64,000 bases of DNA from DIGJ01 sp041739345 (GCA_041739345.1 JBGSNZ010000009.1:62001-126000); one strand, 5' to 3'. Positions 26,797-36,163 are shown, numbered from the stretch's first letter. Notes: generated by a model not told the origin, from the sequence alone. Numbers and translations: made by a program.

Positions 26797-27375
26797 CTAG
26801 TCACGAAATGTAATTTTGCCCGTCTTAGCATCCATAGATTCAATAATTGCTAATGATTCCACTCGAACACCCGATTCACGCACTACTTTTCCGCCTTCTT
26901 GGAAACCTTTTTCAACAACAATACCTGCTCCTACTAAAGATGCACCGGAATCTCTTACAAGCTTTGTCAATCCAAGAAGTGCCGCTCCATTTGCAAGAAA
27001 ATCATCAATTATAAGAACCTTATCCTCTGGTCCTAAAAATTCTTTGGAAACTATAATGTCGTAAACCTTACCATGCGTAAAAGATTCAACTTTGCTGGTA
27101 TAAGTATCTCCTGCAATATTTTTCGTTTGGTTTTTCTTTGCAAATACAACTGGAACCTCAAAATATTGCGCAACAATACAAGCAACTCCAATACCAGAAG
27201 CTTCAATCGTTAATATTTTATTGATATTGCAATCTTTGAACCGTTCTTTAAATTCCTTACCTAATTCAACGAAGAGCTTCACGTCCATCTGGTGATTTAA
27301 AAAACTGTCTACCTTTAACACATTGCCTTCTTTTACCTTTCCGTCTTTTTGTATTCTTTCTTTTAAAAGTTGCAT
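26797..27375 (-). CDS. xpt: Xanthine phosphoribosyltransferase
   Basis: A 192-residue purine-salvage enzyme joining xanthine to PRPP. The N-terminus MQLLKERIQKDGKV and the PRPP loop VLIIDDFLANGAA are characteristic of Xpt, and its length matches. It adds to the purine-uptake theme set by the transporter genes downstream. I looked for the purine riboswitch that often precedes xpt: the 250 nt upstream do not show its conserved loops. GGAGG precedes the start and a terminator follows, so it appears monocistronic. Confidence 0.93.
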   Translation of the reverse strand: MQLLKERIQKDGKVKEGNVLKVDSFLNHQMDVKLFVELGKEFKERFKDCNINKILTIEASGIGVACIVAQYFEVPVVFAKKNQTKNIAGDTYTSKVESFTHGKVYDIIVSKEFLGPEDKVLIIDDFLANGAALLGLTKLVRDSGASLVGAGIVVEKGFQEGGKVVRESGVRVESLAIIESMDAKTGKITFRD

Positions 27376-27633
27376 TCTTTACCTCCGTTTTTTTGTATGG
27401 TTTACGCGTTTGTAATGGCTCTAATTATAGGTAAAAAGCGGAGAAAAATCAACTAAACTTTTATTATTTATTTTTATAAGCATGCTACCGTTTGCTAATA
27501 AACAAAATAACAGGTAATTACTACACATTTTAGTAATTGCATTCTTATTTATATTTATGAAAATTTTGTTTACCATATAGTCATTAAATGGTAAAATAAA
27601 GCATAGTAAATACTTATGTTGGAGGAAACCGTT

Positions 27634-28200
27634 ATGAATGAGTCTAGTTTTTCCCTATTAACCCAAAAAGAAATTGATACTTTAATTACTTTTCTTTCTG
27701 AAAAAGAAAAAGGTGTCACAAGAGATGTATTGAGCCAGAATAGCATTGATAAATTGATCCATTTAATCAGTAATAATGATATCAACAAAGTTAGATTAGA
27801 TGCACTCGATTCTTTGGAACTAAAGCCAACCTTTGACATCTTGAAAGAATTGCAATTACGAAATGATTCTTCCGAAATTTGTGAATTATGTTTTACGATT
27901 GATAGTAAAACTGATTTTGTTTGCCTATTTGCAAAAAATATGCAGACCAATAAAGAATATCAAATTACTCCGTCGACGCTAGACCGAACCGAACTAATCA
28001 ATGGTTCTACCTATTGGGGGTATTCTATTGCACCAGTTTTGTTCGATAAAATAGCGAGAATCTTTAACTTAAAGTATTCTCGCCAAACATATGAAGAGAT
28101 TTGTTCCCTGTTTCTGATAAAGAACTTTGGCCCTACCGAGCACGGAATTCCATCTCTATATTGTCCACCTAGTAATCAGCTATTGGATAATTTGTTATAA
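27634..28200 (+). CDS. Unknown protein with two LSQ-EID-like motifs
   Basis: A 188-residue soluble protein with no family I can name. Near the N-terminus it has two short segments, LLTQKEIDTLI (about residues 7-17) and VLSQNSIDKLI (about 34-44), that look like the LSQDEIDALL opening found in flagellar switch proteins FliM/FliN; no switch domain follows. The C-terminal half is mixed alpha/beta with one cysteine-containing segment (EICELCF). Start at 27634 because GGAGG lies eight bases before it. It converges on the next small gene and overlaps it by 25 nt. Confidence 0.7.
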   Translation: MNESSFSLLTQKEIDTLITFLSEKEKGVTRDVLSQNSIDKLIHLISNNDINKVRLDALDSLELKPTFDILKELQLRNDSSEICELCFTIDSKTDFVCLFAKNMQTNKEYQITPSTLDRTELINGSTYWGYSIAPVLFDKIARIFNLKYSRQTYEEICSLFLIKNFGPTEHGIPSLYCPPSNQLLDNLL

Positions 28201-28529
28201 TAATATTCGAGTGCACCCTTAATGTCTTCCACAACCTCATGTTGTTTCGAAGAAAATTCTTCATTATAGTGTGCGCACATGGACATGTCCTCTGTGTATG
28301 TACTTAATTCTTCCAGGCAATTGTACATTTCTATGATTGTCTGGTTTTCTTGTGTAACATCCAAAACACCATTCAGTTTCAGCGTCTCCATCACTTTAAG
28401 TGCTGCATTTTTTATAGAATCAGAGCAATTCAATATATCATATGCCATTCCTTCCAGCACTATCTGTGTTTCATCTAACTGATTAACCATTTCTGCCACT
28501 CTTGTGATTTCAATTACCTTCTCATCCAT
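28176..28529 (-). CDS. Unknown small helical protein
   Basis: A 117-residue acidic protein predicted to be all helix with heptad-like spacing (EITRVAEMVNQLDE, IKNAALKVMETLK), without membrane segments or known motifs. The start at 28529 is nine bases after AGGGA; a TTG nine bases upstream touches the site and is unlikely. It lies 20 nt downstream of the radA stop and reads the same way, so it is probably the last gene of a radA transcript. Convergent overlap with the gene ending at 28200. Confidence 0.65.
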   Translation of the reverse strand: MDEKVIEITRVAEMVNQLDETQIVLEGMAYDILNCSDSIKNAALKVMETLKLNGVLDVTQENQTIIEMYNCLEELSTYTEDMSMCAHYNEEFSSKQHEVVEDIKGALEYYYNKLSNS

Positions 28530-28549
28530 TGCGTACAATCCCTCTTCCG

Positions 28550-29920
28550 TTACATGTAATTAAGTAGTTCTCTAATGTTTTTGATTCCTATCAATTTCAT
28601 GTCCATACCCGGTTGCTTGTCTAAAGAGTTCATGTTTGCATTCGGAAGAATACATTCCTTGTATCCCATTTTTGAGGCTTCCATTACTCTTTGTTCTATC
28701 ATATTAACTGCCCTGACTTCGCCGGTTAATCCAACTTCGCCAAAAAGAATCATCTTACCATCAAAACAGGCGTTACGATAACTCGAAATAATTGCAGCAA
28801 TTAAAGCTAAATCAAGTGCTGGTTCATTAATACGTATTCCACCTGCAACATTGATGTAAGCATCACATTCACCCAAAGAAATGCCTAATCGCTTTTCCAC
28901 AACTGCCATGAGAAGATTCACTCGGTTGTAATCCGTTCCTGCTGTTGTTCGTCTTGGCATATTAAAGTTTGTACGGCAAATAAGTGCCTGTATCTCTACA
29001 AGGATCGGTCTGGTCCCTTCAATGGAGCAAGACACTACAGACCCCGCTTCATCTTCCGGCTTACCCTTTAGCATATATTCCGATGGATTTGCCACTTCAA
29101 CAAGACCGCTGCCCTTCATTTCAAAGACACCGATTTCATTGGTTGAGCCAAATCGGTTCTTTACCGCACGAAGTATTCGATAGGAAGCTGCTCCATCCCC
29201 TTCAAAATAAAGAACGGTATCCACCATGTGCTCTAATACACGCGGCCCGGCTACCATTCCTTCCTTTGTTACATGTCCAACAATAAAAATAGATACCGAA
29301 AGACTCTTTGCTAGTCGCATCAATACACTCGTCGTCTCCCGAACCTGGCTTACGCTTCCCGGAGCAGAAGAAATATCCTCTCGAAACATCGTTTGAATGG
29401 AATCGATTACAACGACAGAAGGTAGCATTTCGGTAATTGTTTCTTCCACCAAATCCAAATCAGTCTCACAAAGCACCATAAGTTCTCCGTTAAAAACACC
29501 CAAACGATCTGCCCTCATTTTTAGCTGCTTTAAAGACTCTTCTCCAGAAATATATAGTACCTTTTCATTTTGCCCTGTTAGCTGTCTGCACATTTGCAAA
29601 AGCAATGTAGACTTTCCGATTCCCGGATCTCCGCCAACCAAAACAAGACCTCCCACGACTATCCCGCCACCTAATACACGGTCAAACTCATGGATTCCAA
29701 TTTTAAGACGTTCGTCATGCGAAGTAAGTACTTTTGACAAGGGTTCCGGATCTCGTTTTAATCCGGTTCTACTTTTATTAGAAAGAACCGACTTTGTCTT
29801 TCCCGCCGTCGGTTCTTCTACAAATGAATCCCATACCTTGCAGCCGGGACATTGTCCCAGCCACTTAGAAGATTCAAATCCACATTCTTTACAAAAAAAT
29901 ACTGCTTTATTTTTTGCCAT
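28550..29920 (-). CDS. radA: DNA repair protein RadA/Sms
   Basis: A 456-residue branch-migration ATPase acting in recombination. The C4 zinc finger uses C10, C13, C24 and C27; the Walker A motif is GGDPGIGKST near residue 96, the RadA-specific motif KNRFG is present (AVKNRFGSTNE), and the C-terminal part resembles the Lon protease domain without its catalytic pair. It lies in the clpC region, where it is found in many Firmicutes. Only a weak GGAT-type site precedes the start. Confidence 0.95.
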   Translation of the reverse strand: MAKNKAVFFCKECGFESSKWLGQCPGCKVWDSFVEEPTAGKTKSVLSNKSRTGLKRDPEPLSKVLTSHDERLKIGIHEFDRVLGGGIVVGGLVLVGGDPGIGKSTLLLQMCRQLTGQNEKVLYISGEESLKQLKMRADRLGVFNGELMVLCETDLDLVEETITEMLPSVVVIDSIQTMFREDISSAPGSVSQVRETTSVLMRLAKSLSVSIFIVGHVTKEGMVAGPRVLEHMVDTVLYFEGDGAASYRILRAVKNRFGSTNEIGVFEMKGSGLVEVANPSEYMLKGKPEDEAGSVVSCSIEGTRPILVEIQALICRTNFNMPRRTTAGTDYNRVNLLMAVVEKRLGISLGECDAYINVAGGIRINEPALDLALIAAIISSYRNACFDGKMILFGEVGLTGEVRAVNMIEQRVMEASKMGYKECILPNANMNSLDKQPGMDMKLIGIKNIRELLNYM

Positions 29921-29955
29921 CTACTTATTATCCTATCTTCAAGGGATAAGTGTTT

Positions 29956-30372
29956 TTATCCTCTTTTTACAACCTTAACAGAAACCACTTTTTCTGGTTC
30001 AAGAGAAACGCTTAACATAAGCTTACCACCAAGATTGGTATTTACCGATCCAATACTTTCACCATCTATAAATACTTCATAAGCCTGTTCTGGTTCTAAT
30101 TCTAATGTAATCTGGGCATCTTCTGGTCCTTCAACACTAAATTCAACCAGGTCAGCCGTTTCCTTGAAGTTATGAACTACAGTGCCAGGTTCTGATTCAT
30201 ATACCAAAAGTTCATTTTTCTTTAATTTCGTTACTTCGTTGAATGTCTTAATTTTGTATATATTACCTTCAAATTCAAAATCACAAATTTTAGTCTTTGC
30301 CTCTAACGAATAATCTCCAAAACTTAGTGTATTATCGTCTTCTTTTCTGATTAAACCTTTGATAATTGGCAT
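29956..30372 (-). CDS. Unknown beta-rich protein
   Basis: A 138-residue soluble protein with alternating short beta-strand segments and many acidic residues; the C-terminal half (EPEQAYEVFIDGESIGSVN, GGKLMLSVSLEPEKVVSVKVV) resembles carbohydrate-binding-like or PEGA-type beta modules. Similar short proteins are known next to clpC/radA in Lachnospiraceae, but I know no function. The start at 30372 (MPIIKG) is eight bases after GGAGG; an ATG two codons upstream is too close to the site. It sits 35 nt upstream of radA. Confidence 0.7.
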   Translation of the reverse strand: MPIIKGLIRKEDDNTLSFGDYSLEAKTKICDFEFEGNIYKIKTFNEVTKLKKNELLVYESEPGTVVHNFKETADLVEFSVEGPEDAQITLELEPEQAYEVFIDGESIGSVNTNLGGKLMLSVSLEPEKVVSVKVVKRG

Positions 30373-30470
30373 CTTCATGTCCTCCCGAATACTTATCCGA
30401 ATTGTTTATTTTTTTATTACCAATATATTTAGTATTCAATTATTATACTATAAATTCTCTTAGAATTCTA

Positions 30471-32915
30471 CTATTTTATATAAAATGCGACTTCTTTCCC
30501 TTTCATTCGCACCGATACTACATCCCCGGGCTTGATTTTGCCATCCAATACCTCTTCGGCTAATTTATCCTCAACGTTTGTTTGTATCGCACGACGAAGT
30601 GGCCTTGCACCATATTTATGGTCATAACCCGCACTTACGATAAAATCAATCACTCCTGCTGTTATCTTTAGTGTGATATTCATCTGGGTCTCACAACGTT
30701 TGATAATACCCTTTAGCATAATACCTACTATTTGTTTGATGTTGTCCTTGGTTAAGGAATGGAAGACAATAATCTCATCAATTCGATTGATGAATTCCGG
30801 TTTAAAAAGTCGTTTTACCTCTTCCATTACACCGTCTTTCATTTTCTTATAATCTAAGGACTCGTCTTGTACAGAGGCAAATCCAAGATTTTTAGGCTCT
30901 ACGATTCGTTGCGCTCCTGCATTCGATGTCATAATAATAATTGTATTTTTAAAGCTCACCTTTCTGCCTTGTGAATCTGTAATATGACCATCATCAAGTA
31001 CTTGAAGTAAAATGTTAAATACATCTGGATGTGCTTTTTCAATTTCATCAAATAGGATAACTGAGTAAGGGTTACGACGTACCTTCTCACTTAGTTGGCC
31101 ACCTTCATCATACCCAACGTATCCTGGAGGTGAACCAATGAGTTTTGATACACTGTGTTTCTCCATGTATTCTGACATATCAACACGAATCATGGCATTC
31201 TCGCTTCCAAACATGGATTCCGCCAAAGTCTTTGATAATTCTGTCTTTCCAACACCAGTAGGACCCAGGAACAGGAAGGAACCAATTGGTCGGTTTGGAT
31301 CTTTTAGCCCAATACGGCCACGACGTATTGCTTTCGCGATTGCTGAAACCGCCTCTTCTTGCCCAACGACGCGTTCGTGAAGGATGGATTCCAGCTTTTT
31401 AAGTCGCTGCGTTTCCTCTTCTGCAATCTTTTGTACCGGAATCTTTGTCCATGATGAAATAATATCAGCAATTTCATTCTCACCCACAATGAGTTCTTTT
31501 TCTTTCTGCTCATTTTCTTGCTTCTCTTTCAAATGAGCAATTTTTTCTATATTCTTTTTCTGCAGATTCTTAATTTCACCGGCAGCTTCAAACGCCTCGT
31601 CTTTAATCGCATCTTCCTTTTTCTTTTCGAGGAGTTGATTTTGTGTTTCGAGTTCTTTAATCTTTGGAGAATCAATATAGGTGCTTAACCGAAGCTTTGA
31701 GGATGCTTCATCAATCAAATCAATTGCCTTATCTGGAAGGTAACGGTCATTGATGTATCTTACCGACATCTTTACAGCAGCTTCCAAAGCTTCATCTGTA
31801 ATCGTAACGTGATGATGATCCTCATAACGTTCGCGAAGCCCTTTTAAGATTAAGATTGCCTCATCTTCGGCAGGTTCTTCAATTGAAACCGGCTGAAATC
31901 TACGCTCGAGTGCAGCATCCTTTTCAATATATTTACGATATTCTTCTCTTGTTGTTGCACCAATCAACTGGATTTCTCCTCTTGCAAGGGAAGGTTTTAA
32001 AATATTGGATGCATCAATTGCACCTTCCGCTCCTCCAGCACCAATGATAGTATGAATTTCATCAATAAAAAGCAATACATTGCCATCACTAATTACTTCT
32101 GCTATTACCTTTTTTATTCTCTCTTCAAACTCTCCACGGTATTTTGAGCCTGCAACCATACCGGATAAATCCAAAGTCAATAACCGTTTGTTTTTAATCG
32201 TACTTGGAATATTTCCAGCGATGATTCGACTTGCAAGTCCCTCTGCAATCGCCGTTTTTCCAACGCCTGGTTCACCCACAAGACATGGATTATTCTTGGT
32301 TCTTCTACTCAAAATCTGAATAACACGCTGAATTTCGTTTTCTCTTCCAATAACAGGATCCAGTCTTCCCTCTTTTGCAAGCTGAGTCAAATCTCTACTG
32401 TACTGGTCAAGTGTTGGTGTTTGGGACTTTCCTCTTACCTTACCCTTACTTGCCATATATTCATTTTTCGCTGCTCCGACATCCTTACCAATTGCAGTCA
32501 TAACGTCAACATACAGCTTTTGAACATTTACACCTAACGTATTAAGCAGACGAACTGCAATACAGTCAGACTCTTTAATCAGTGAAATAAGAATATGCTC
32601 TGTTCCAACCTTCTGTGCTTTCAGGCGAACAGCTTCCCGTGCACTTTGATCTAAAATTCGTGCTGATCTTGGCGTGAAGTTATCTTGCTCCATCATACTT
32701 ATATTTCCTTGTGGTGCAATCAATTGTTCGATTAAATCTACTAATTTTTCTTTATCAACACCGTTTTCTAAAAGTACTGTAGCCGCAACCCCAGGAGCAG
32801 TTAAAAGTCCTATTAGTAAATGTTCCGTCCCAATATAATTATGTGACAAAGCATAAGAAATTTCTTTTGCATTTTGAATGGCCTCCAATGCGTTGTTTGT
32901 AAAATTATCATACAT
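30471..32915 (-). CDS. clpC: AAA+ unfoldase ClpC
   Basis: An 814-residue Hsp100 chaperone that feeds substrates, including arginine-phosphorylated proteins, to ClpP. It has two N-terminal Clp repeats (1-~145), NBD1 with Walker A GEPGVGKT (214-221) and LLFIDEIHT, a middle coiled region with a UVR-like segment (KKEDAIKDEAFEAAGEI), NBD2 with GPTGVGKTE and VILFDEIEKAHPD, and the C-terminal domain. Last of the mcsA-mcsB-clpC run, 14 nt after mcsB, with GGAGGAC before the start. The ~90 nt to the next gene contain only a short AT-rich palindrome. Confidence 0.97.
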   Translation of the reverse strand: MYDNFTNNALEAIQNAKEISYALSHNYIGTEHLLIGLLTAPGVAATVLLENGVDKEKLVDLIEQLIAPQGNISMMEQDNFTPRSARILDQSAREAVRLKAQKVGTEHILISLIKESDCIAVRLLNTLGVNVQKLYVDVMTAIGKDVGAAKNEYMASKGKVRGKSQTPTLDQYSRDLTQLAKEGRLDPVIGRENEIQRVIQILSRRTKNNPCLVGEPGVGKTAIAEGLASRIIAGNIPSTIKNKRLLTLDLSGMVAGSKYRGEFEERIKKVIAEVISDGNVLLFIDEIHTIIGAGGAEGAIDASNILKPSLARGEIQLIGATTREEYRKYIEKDAALERRFQPVSIEEPAEDEAILILKGLRERYEDHHHVTITDEALEAAVKMSVRYINDRYLPDKAIDLIDEASSKLRLSTYIDSPKIKELETQNQLLEKKKEDAIKDEAFEAAGEIKNLQKKNIEKIAHLKEKQENEQKEKELIVGENEIADIISSWTKIPVQKIAEEETQRLKKLESILHERVVGQEEAVSAIAKAIRRGRIGLKDPNRPIGSFLFLGPTGVGKTELSKTLAESMFGSENAMIRVDMSEYMEKHSVSKLIGSPPGYVGYDEGGQLSEKVRRNPYSVILFDEIEKAHPDVFNILLQVLDDGHITDSQGRKVSFKNTIIIMTSNAGAQRIVEPKNLGFASVQDESLDYKKMKDGVMEEVKRLFKPEFINRIDEIIVFHSLTKDNIKQIVGIMLKGIIKRCETQMNITLKITAGVIDFIVSAGYDHKYGARPLRRAIQTNVEDKLAEEVLDGKIKPGDVVSVRMKGKEVAFYIK

Positions 32916-32929
32916 AATTATGTCCTCCG

Positions 32930-33964
32930 TTATTTTATAAGTTCAGGCAAATACTTATTCATATATTCCGCCCGTTTTTGATCTCTTTGTGCGCTTCCTG
33001 CAATTTTCCCAAGTTTTTGCTGCAGATTCGCAGGCTGAATTTCCATCATCATTTGAAAGATCCTATTTGGTTTTTCTAGCGTTACTGTTTTTGTATCTTC
33101 ACCAAACTTAAGCTGCGACAAAAGTGTCATAGCGTCCTTTGTATTGATTTGCTTTGCATATTTTAAAACTCCATAAGAACGATATATTTGATCTTCTAGA
33201 ACAGAAAAATTAGTATTTAAAATATACTCTCTTCGTTTTCGTTCCTGATGTATCACTTGATGCACCACACTATCTAATTTTTCAATAATGTCTTCTTCCG
33301 TCATCCCTAATGTCTTTTGGTTTGAAATCTGATAGATACTTGCACAAGCCTTGGTACCTTCCCCATACATACCGCGAATCGTAACTCCAAACTTACCTGC
33401 CTCATTCATAAGCTGAGTCATATTCCCTGCCGCATCAAGCGCCGGCAAAAACACCATATAGGATGCACGTAGACCGGTTCCCACATTGGTAGGACAGGCA
33501 GTTAAATACCCGTATTGTTTATGATACGAGATATCCAGCTTTTCTTCAATATAATCATCTATTTTATTTGCTTCTTCCAATGCTTTTTTCATATTCATTG
33601 CGCCAGTTAAGCTTTGAATCCGCAAATGGTCTTCTTCATTTATCATGATACTTGCTCTCTCATCCGGTGCAAGCATGAGCCCGGTTTCCTGTTTCTTTTC
33701 CACCATAATTGGACTAATAATATAACGTTCCAACATACTCATCCTACTGATTTCATCCATATGGTTAATACTGCAAGTAAGATAAGGGCCTGACTCATTT
33801 TTTATATCTACCAGCTTTTCCATTACCTCATAATTTAATACAACGGCCTGTTCCTGTGAGAGCTTTGGAGAAAATGGGTATTTCTTTAAGTTTCTTGCTA
33901 AACGGATGCGACTTGAAATGATTACATCGCTGTATTCTCCTTCTTCTTCATACCATTTAAGCAT
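32930..33964 (-). CDS. mcsB: Protein-arginine kinase McsB
   Basis: A 344-residue ATP:guanido phosphotransferase that phosphorylates protein arginines and marks them for ClpCP. Characteristic segments are SSRIRLARNLKKYPF near the N-terminus, CPTNVGTGLRAS carrying the reactive-cysteine region of guanidino kinases, and the final ~100-residue helical part. It overlaps the mcsA end by 43 nt, with an AAGGAGAAGA site inside mcsA. McsA should act as its activator. Confidence 0.95.
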   Translation of the reverse strand: MLKWYEEEGEYSDVIISSRIRLARNLKKYPFSPKLSQEQAVVLNYEVMEKLVDIKNESGPYLTCSINHMDEISRMSMLERYIISPIMVEKKQETGLMLAPDERASIMINEEDHLRIQSLTGAMNMKKALEEANKIDDYIEEKLDISYHKQYGYLTACPTNVGTGLRASYMVFLPALDAAGNMTQLMNEAGKFGVTIRGMYGEGTKACASIYQISNQKTLGMTEEDIIEKLDSVVHQVIHQERKRREYILNTNFSVLEDQIYRSYGVLKYAKQINTKDAMTLLSQLKFGEDTKTVTLEKPNRIFQMMMEIQPANLQQKLGKIAGSAQRDQKRAEYMNKYLPELIK

Positions 33965-34494
33965 TCTTCTTCTCCTTTCAGTACTTGCATTCGATCCCGA
34001 AGTTTTGCTGCTTCTTCGTACTCTTCTCGTTCTATTGCTTCCTGTAACTGGAGGGAAAGCTTTTCCACCTCAGTCATATTTTGAACGAAAGACTTGGAAG
34101 TATCTTTTGCTCTTTCTGGTTTTTTTCCAATGTGTGTACTTGCTCCTTGAATCTGACGCAAACTCTTATCCACCATAAGTTTAAAACTATCATAGCAGTG
34201 TGCACATCCAAATTTACCATTTTCAAGTACATCATCATACGAGATACCACAGCTTCCACATCTTGGCATGGTGTCTTTATTTTCCTTTTGTTCGCCCTCT
34301 CCATAAATGCTTCCGAGGATATTCGATAAAAAGTTATTAATTGTGCCTTCTATGCTATATTCTCCTTTATTGCTCTGAAAAGAGGATTGTTCCGCAGCAC
34401 ATTCTTCACATAAATATTGTTCTTTCTTCTCACCATTTTTAATTTCGGTATAATAAATTTTTGCCTCTCTTTTATGACAAATATCACATAACAT
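33922..34494 (-). CDS. mcsA: McsA, zinc-finger activator of McsB
   Basis: A 190-residue protein with two zinc-binding pairs of CXXC motifs: CDICHKREA with CEECAAE, and CGSCGISY with CAHCYDSF, plus a C-terminal UVR domain (QLQEAIEREEYEEAAKLRDRM). In Firmicutes it binds and activates McsB and senses oxidative stress. It follows the GntR-type regulator by two bases and overlaps mcsB, so all four genes form one operon. Confidence 0.93.
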   Translation of the reverse strand: MLCDICHKREAKIYYTEIKNGEKKEQYLCEECAAEQSSFQSNKGEYSIEGTINNFLSNILGSIYGEGEQKENKDTMPRCGSCGISYDDVLENGKFGCAHCYDSFKLMVDKSLRQIQGASTHIGKKPERAKDTSKSFVQNMTEVEKLSLQLQEAIEREEYEEAAKLRDRMQVLKGEEECLNGMKKKENTAM

Positions 34495-34496
34495 TT

Positions 34497-34874
34497 TTAT
34501 ACCTCCTTTTTGAATTCCCTAAAAATCGAGTCAACAATTTGATGTACTTCTTCGCACGAAATATCCTTGCAGATACCTTCTGCTAATATGACCCGCATAT
34601 TTTCCATCATAACAAGACGTGTATCATATTTTTCTGGATCAATTGCAATAATTGCTCCCTTTCTACGATCTAACTGTAAATAACCTTCCTGCTTTAAAAT
34701 GGTATATGCTTTATTTACCGTATGCATATTAATTCCTATGTGCTCTGCCAGGTCCCGTACTGAAGGTAAGCTCTCGCCTTCCATAATTTCAGCAGCTGCA
34801 ATCCCTATGACGATTTGATTGCGAAGCTGGATATATATCGCTTCATCACTGTTAAAATCGATCTCAACAATCAT
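34497..34874 (-). CDS. GntR-family regulator (YtrA-like) heading the clpC operon
   Basis: A 125-residue protein made of a GntR winged helix (IYIQLRNQIVIGIAAAEIMEGESLPSVRDLAEHIGINMHTVNKAYTIL) and a short C-terminal helical tail, as in the YtrA subgroup. It occupies the position where ctsR is usual in front of mcsA, two bases upstream of mcsA, and has no CtsR features. It probably represses this operon through the palindrome over the promoter (34907-34925). GGGGGGAAGA precedes the start. Confidence 0.88.
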   Translation of the reverse strand: MIVEIDFNSDEAIYIQLRNQIVIGIAAAEIMEGESLPSVRDLAEHIGINMHTVNKAYTILKQEGYLQLDRRKGAIIAIDPEKYDTRLVMMENMRVILAEGICKDISCEEVHQIVDSIFREFKKEV

Positions 34875-34906
34875 TCTCTTCCCCCCTAAATCAGTCAGTT
34901 ATAGTT

Positions 34907-34946
34907 GTTATATCCGAAGTATAACATAGTGACCCTGTTCAGTCAA
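34907..34946 (-). promoter_or_regulatory. Promoter and operator of the gntR-mcsA-mcsB-clpC operon
   Basis: On the minus strand, TTGACT (34946-34941) and TATACT (34923-34918) are separated by exactly 17 nt. The -10 box lies inside a 19-bp palindrome, GTTATA-7 nt-TATAAC (34907-34925), with perfect six-base arms. This is the expected form of a GntR/YtrA operator. No CtsR heptad repeat is visible. Confidence 0.75.
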
Positions 34947-35055
34947 GATTTTCGCTTGTGAACATTCTATGAACTGTATAATATATGAATAAAAATCGTT
35001 GATAATTTTCAATTTTTGATTTAAACTATGAGTAGTTTAGAATGGAGATTATAAT

Positions 35056-35598
35056 ATGCGAATCGGATTATTACGGCACTTTAAGGTACAATGTCCTCAT
35101 AAGCGAATGATGACATCCAAAGAGTTCAGAACTTGGTCTGAGAAATATGAGCACTCAAAAGTAACTAAAAAATCGGTTGAGATGGGTGGTATCCAGTGGG
35201 ACATCTGTTACGCAAGTGATTTACCTCGTGCTATTATCACTGCCAAAGAAGTATATAGTGGCAATATTATTCTAGATAAATTACTTCAAGAAGTGGACAA
35301 TGCTCCTTTTATACATACTGAACGTATTCGACTTCCTTTTGAAGTATGGCATATATGTGGTCGTCTTGCCTGGTTTTTCAAGTCAAAAAGTCAGCCTGAA
35401 TCCATTCACGGAACTAAAAAAAGAATCAATGAATTTATGGATAAGATTGACTGGTCAAAAGAGAATATATTAATTGTATTCCACGGATTTATGTTATACA
35501 ACTTTCAAAAAGAATTAAGACGTCGAGGTTTTCAAGGTGAACATATGAGACATGTAAAAAATGGTTTTTTATATGAATACATAAAAGAAGAGGACTAA
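35056..35598 (+). CDS. Histidine-phosphatase-fold protein
   Basis: A 180-residue protein of the phosphoglycerate-mutase-like histidine phosphatase superfamily: the N-terminal MRIGLLRHFKV carries the catalytic RH, with F in place of the usual G of RHG, YASDLPRAIITAK matches the second conserved segment, and VFHGFMLYN gives the second histidine. The substrate is unknown. It is transcribed divergently from the clpC operon with GGAG before the start. Confidence 0.8.
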   Translation: MRIGLLRHFKVQCPHKRMMTSKEFRTWSEKYEHSKVTKKSVEMGGIQWDICYASDLPRAIITAKEVYSGNIILDKLLQEVDNAPFIHTERIRLPFEVWHICGRLAWFFKSKSQPESIHGTKKRINEFMDKIDWSKENILIVFHGFMLYNFQKELRRRGFQGEHMRHVKNGFLYEYIKEED

Positions 35599-35616
35599 AA
35601 AGGAGCTTTTGCTCCA
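35597..35616 (-). terminator. Terminator for the gene at 35695-36003
   Basis: On the minus strand a compact hairpin (GGAGC, loop AAAA, GCTCC) is followed by five T residues. It begins directly at the convergent stop of the phosphatase-like gene. Confidence 0.65.
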
Positions 35617-35694
35617 CAGATGATTTTACTGATCCATTTTGCAAAAGCCCCATGTAATATTCAGTACTTCGCATTAGATATTATCACTAATTAT

Positions 35695-36003
35695 TTATGC
35701 TACAAAGAAGATTCTACCATCAGATGGAGTGATAGCAGGGACTAAGTTTGTAGTATTTTCGAACGTAAAGGTTATAGGGGTACCAGCTGCGATAGTACCT
35801 GAAGCAGTTTCGTCAACTGCAAAGGTTACTTCTCTTGTAAGTGCAGTACCTGAGGTTGAGTCAGTAAGGAATGCGTAATAATAAATAGTTGAGTTTGCTG
35901 CATAACTAAACGCATTTGTATTAGTAAACGTAATATCAAAAAACACATTTTCTTCACTAGTATCAAAATTTTCAGCATTAGCCACAGTTACATTAATTGC
36001 CAT
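35695..36003 (-). CDS. Unknown small beta-rich protein
   Basis: A 102-residue protein rich in Thr, Ala, Asn and Phe, with alternating beta-strand patterns and no lysine-rich, signal or membrane segment (MAINVTVANAENFDTSEENVFF). The composition suggests a surface, coat or fibre-like protein, but I do not recognise a family. GGGAGGTGAA before the start is strong. It is divergent from the DNRLRE gene, with 160 nt between; that gap shows no clear promoter pair. Confidence 0.65.
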   Translation of the reverse strand: MAINVTVANAENFDTSEENVFFDITFTNTNAFSYAANSTIYYYAFLTDSTSGTALTREVTFAVDETASGTIAAGTPITFTFENTTNLVPAITPSDGRIFFVA

Positions 36004-36163
36004 AGTTTCACCTCCCTATTAATAAAATTTTTGAAAGTCATTAAATACACTTTCAATATATAAGATATGCCGCAGTCGAAAAAACGTGAAAAATGTCAAA
36101 TTGTACGATGCAATACATGCACCATTAAATCCGTAGACGCATATAACTATAAGGGGTGAAAAA

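Noticed and set aside
27376..27615. Purine riboswitch upstream of xpt.
   Set aside because: The conserved loop sequences and three-way junction are not visible in the AT-rich gap.
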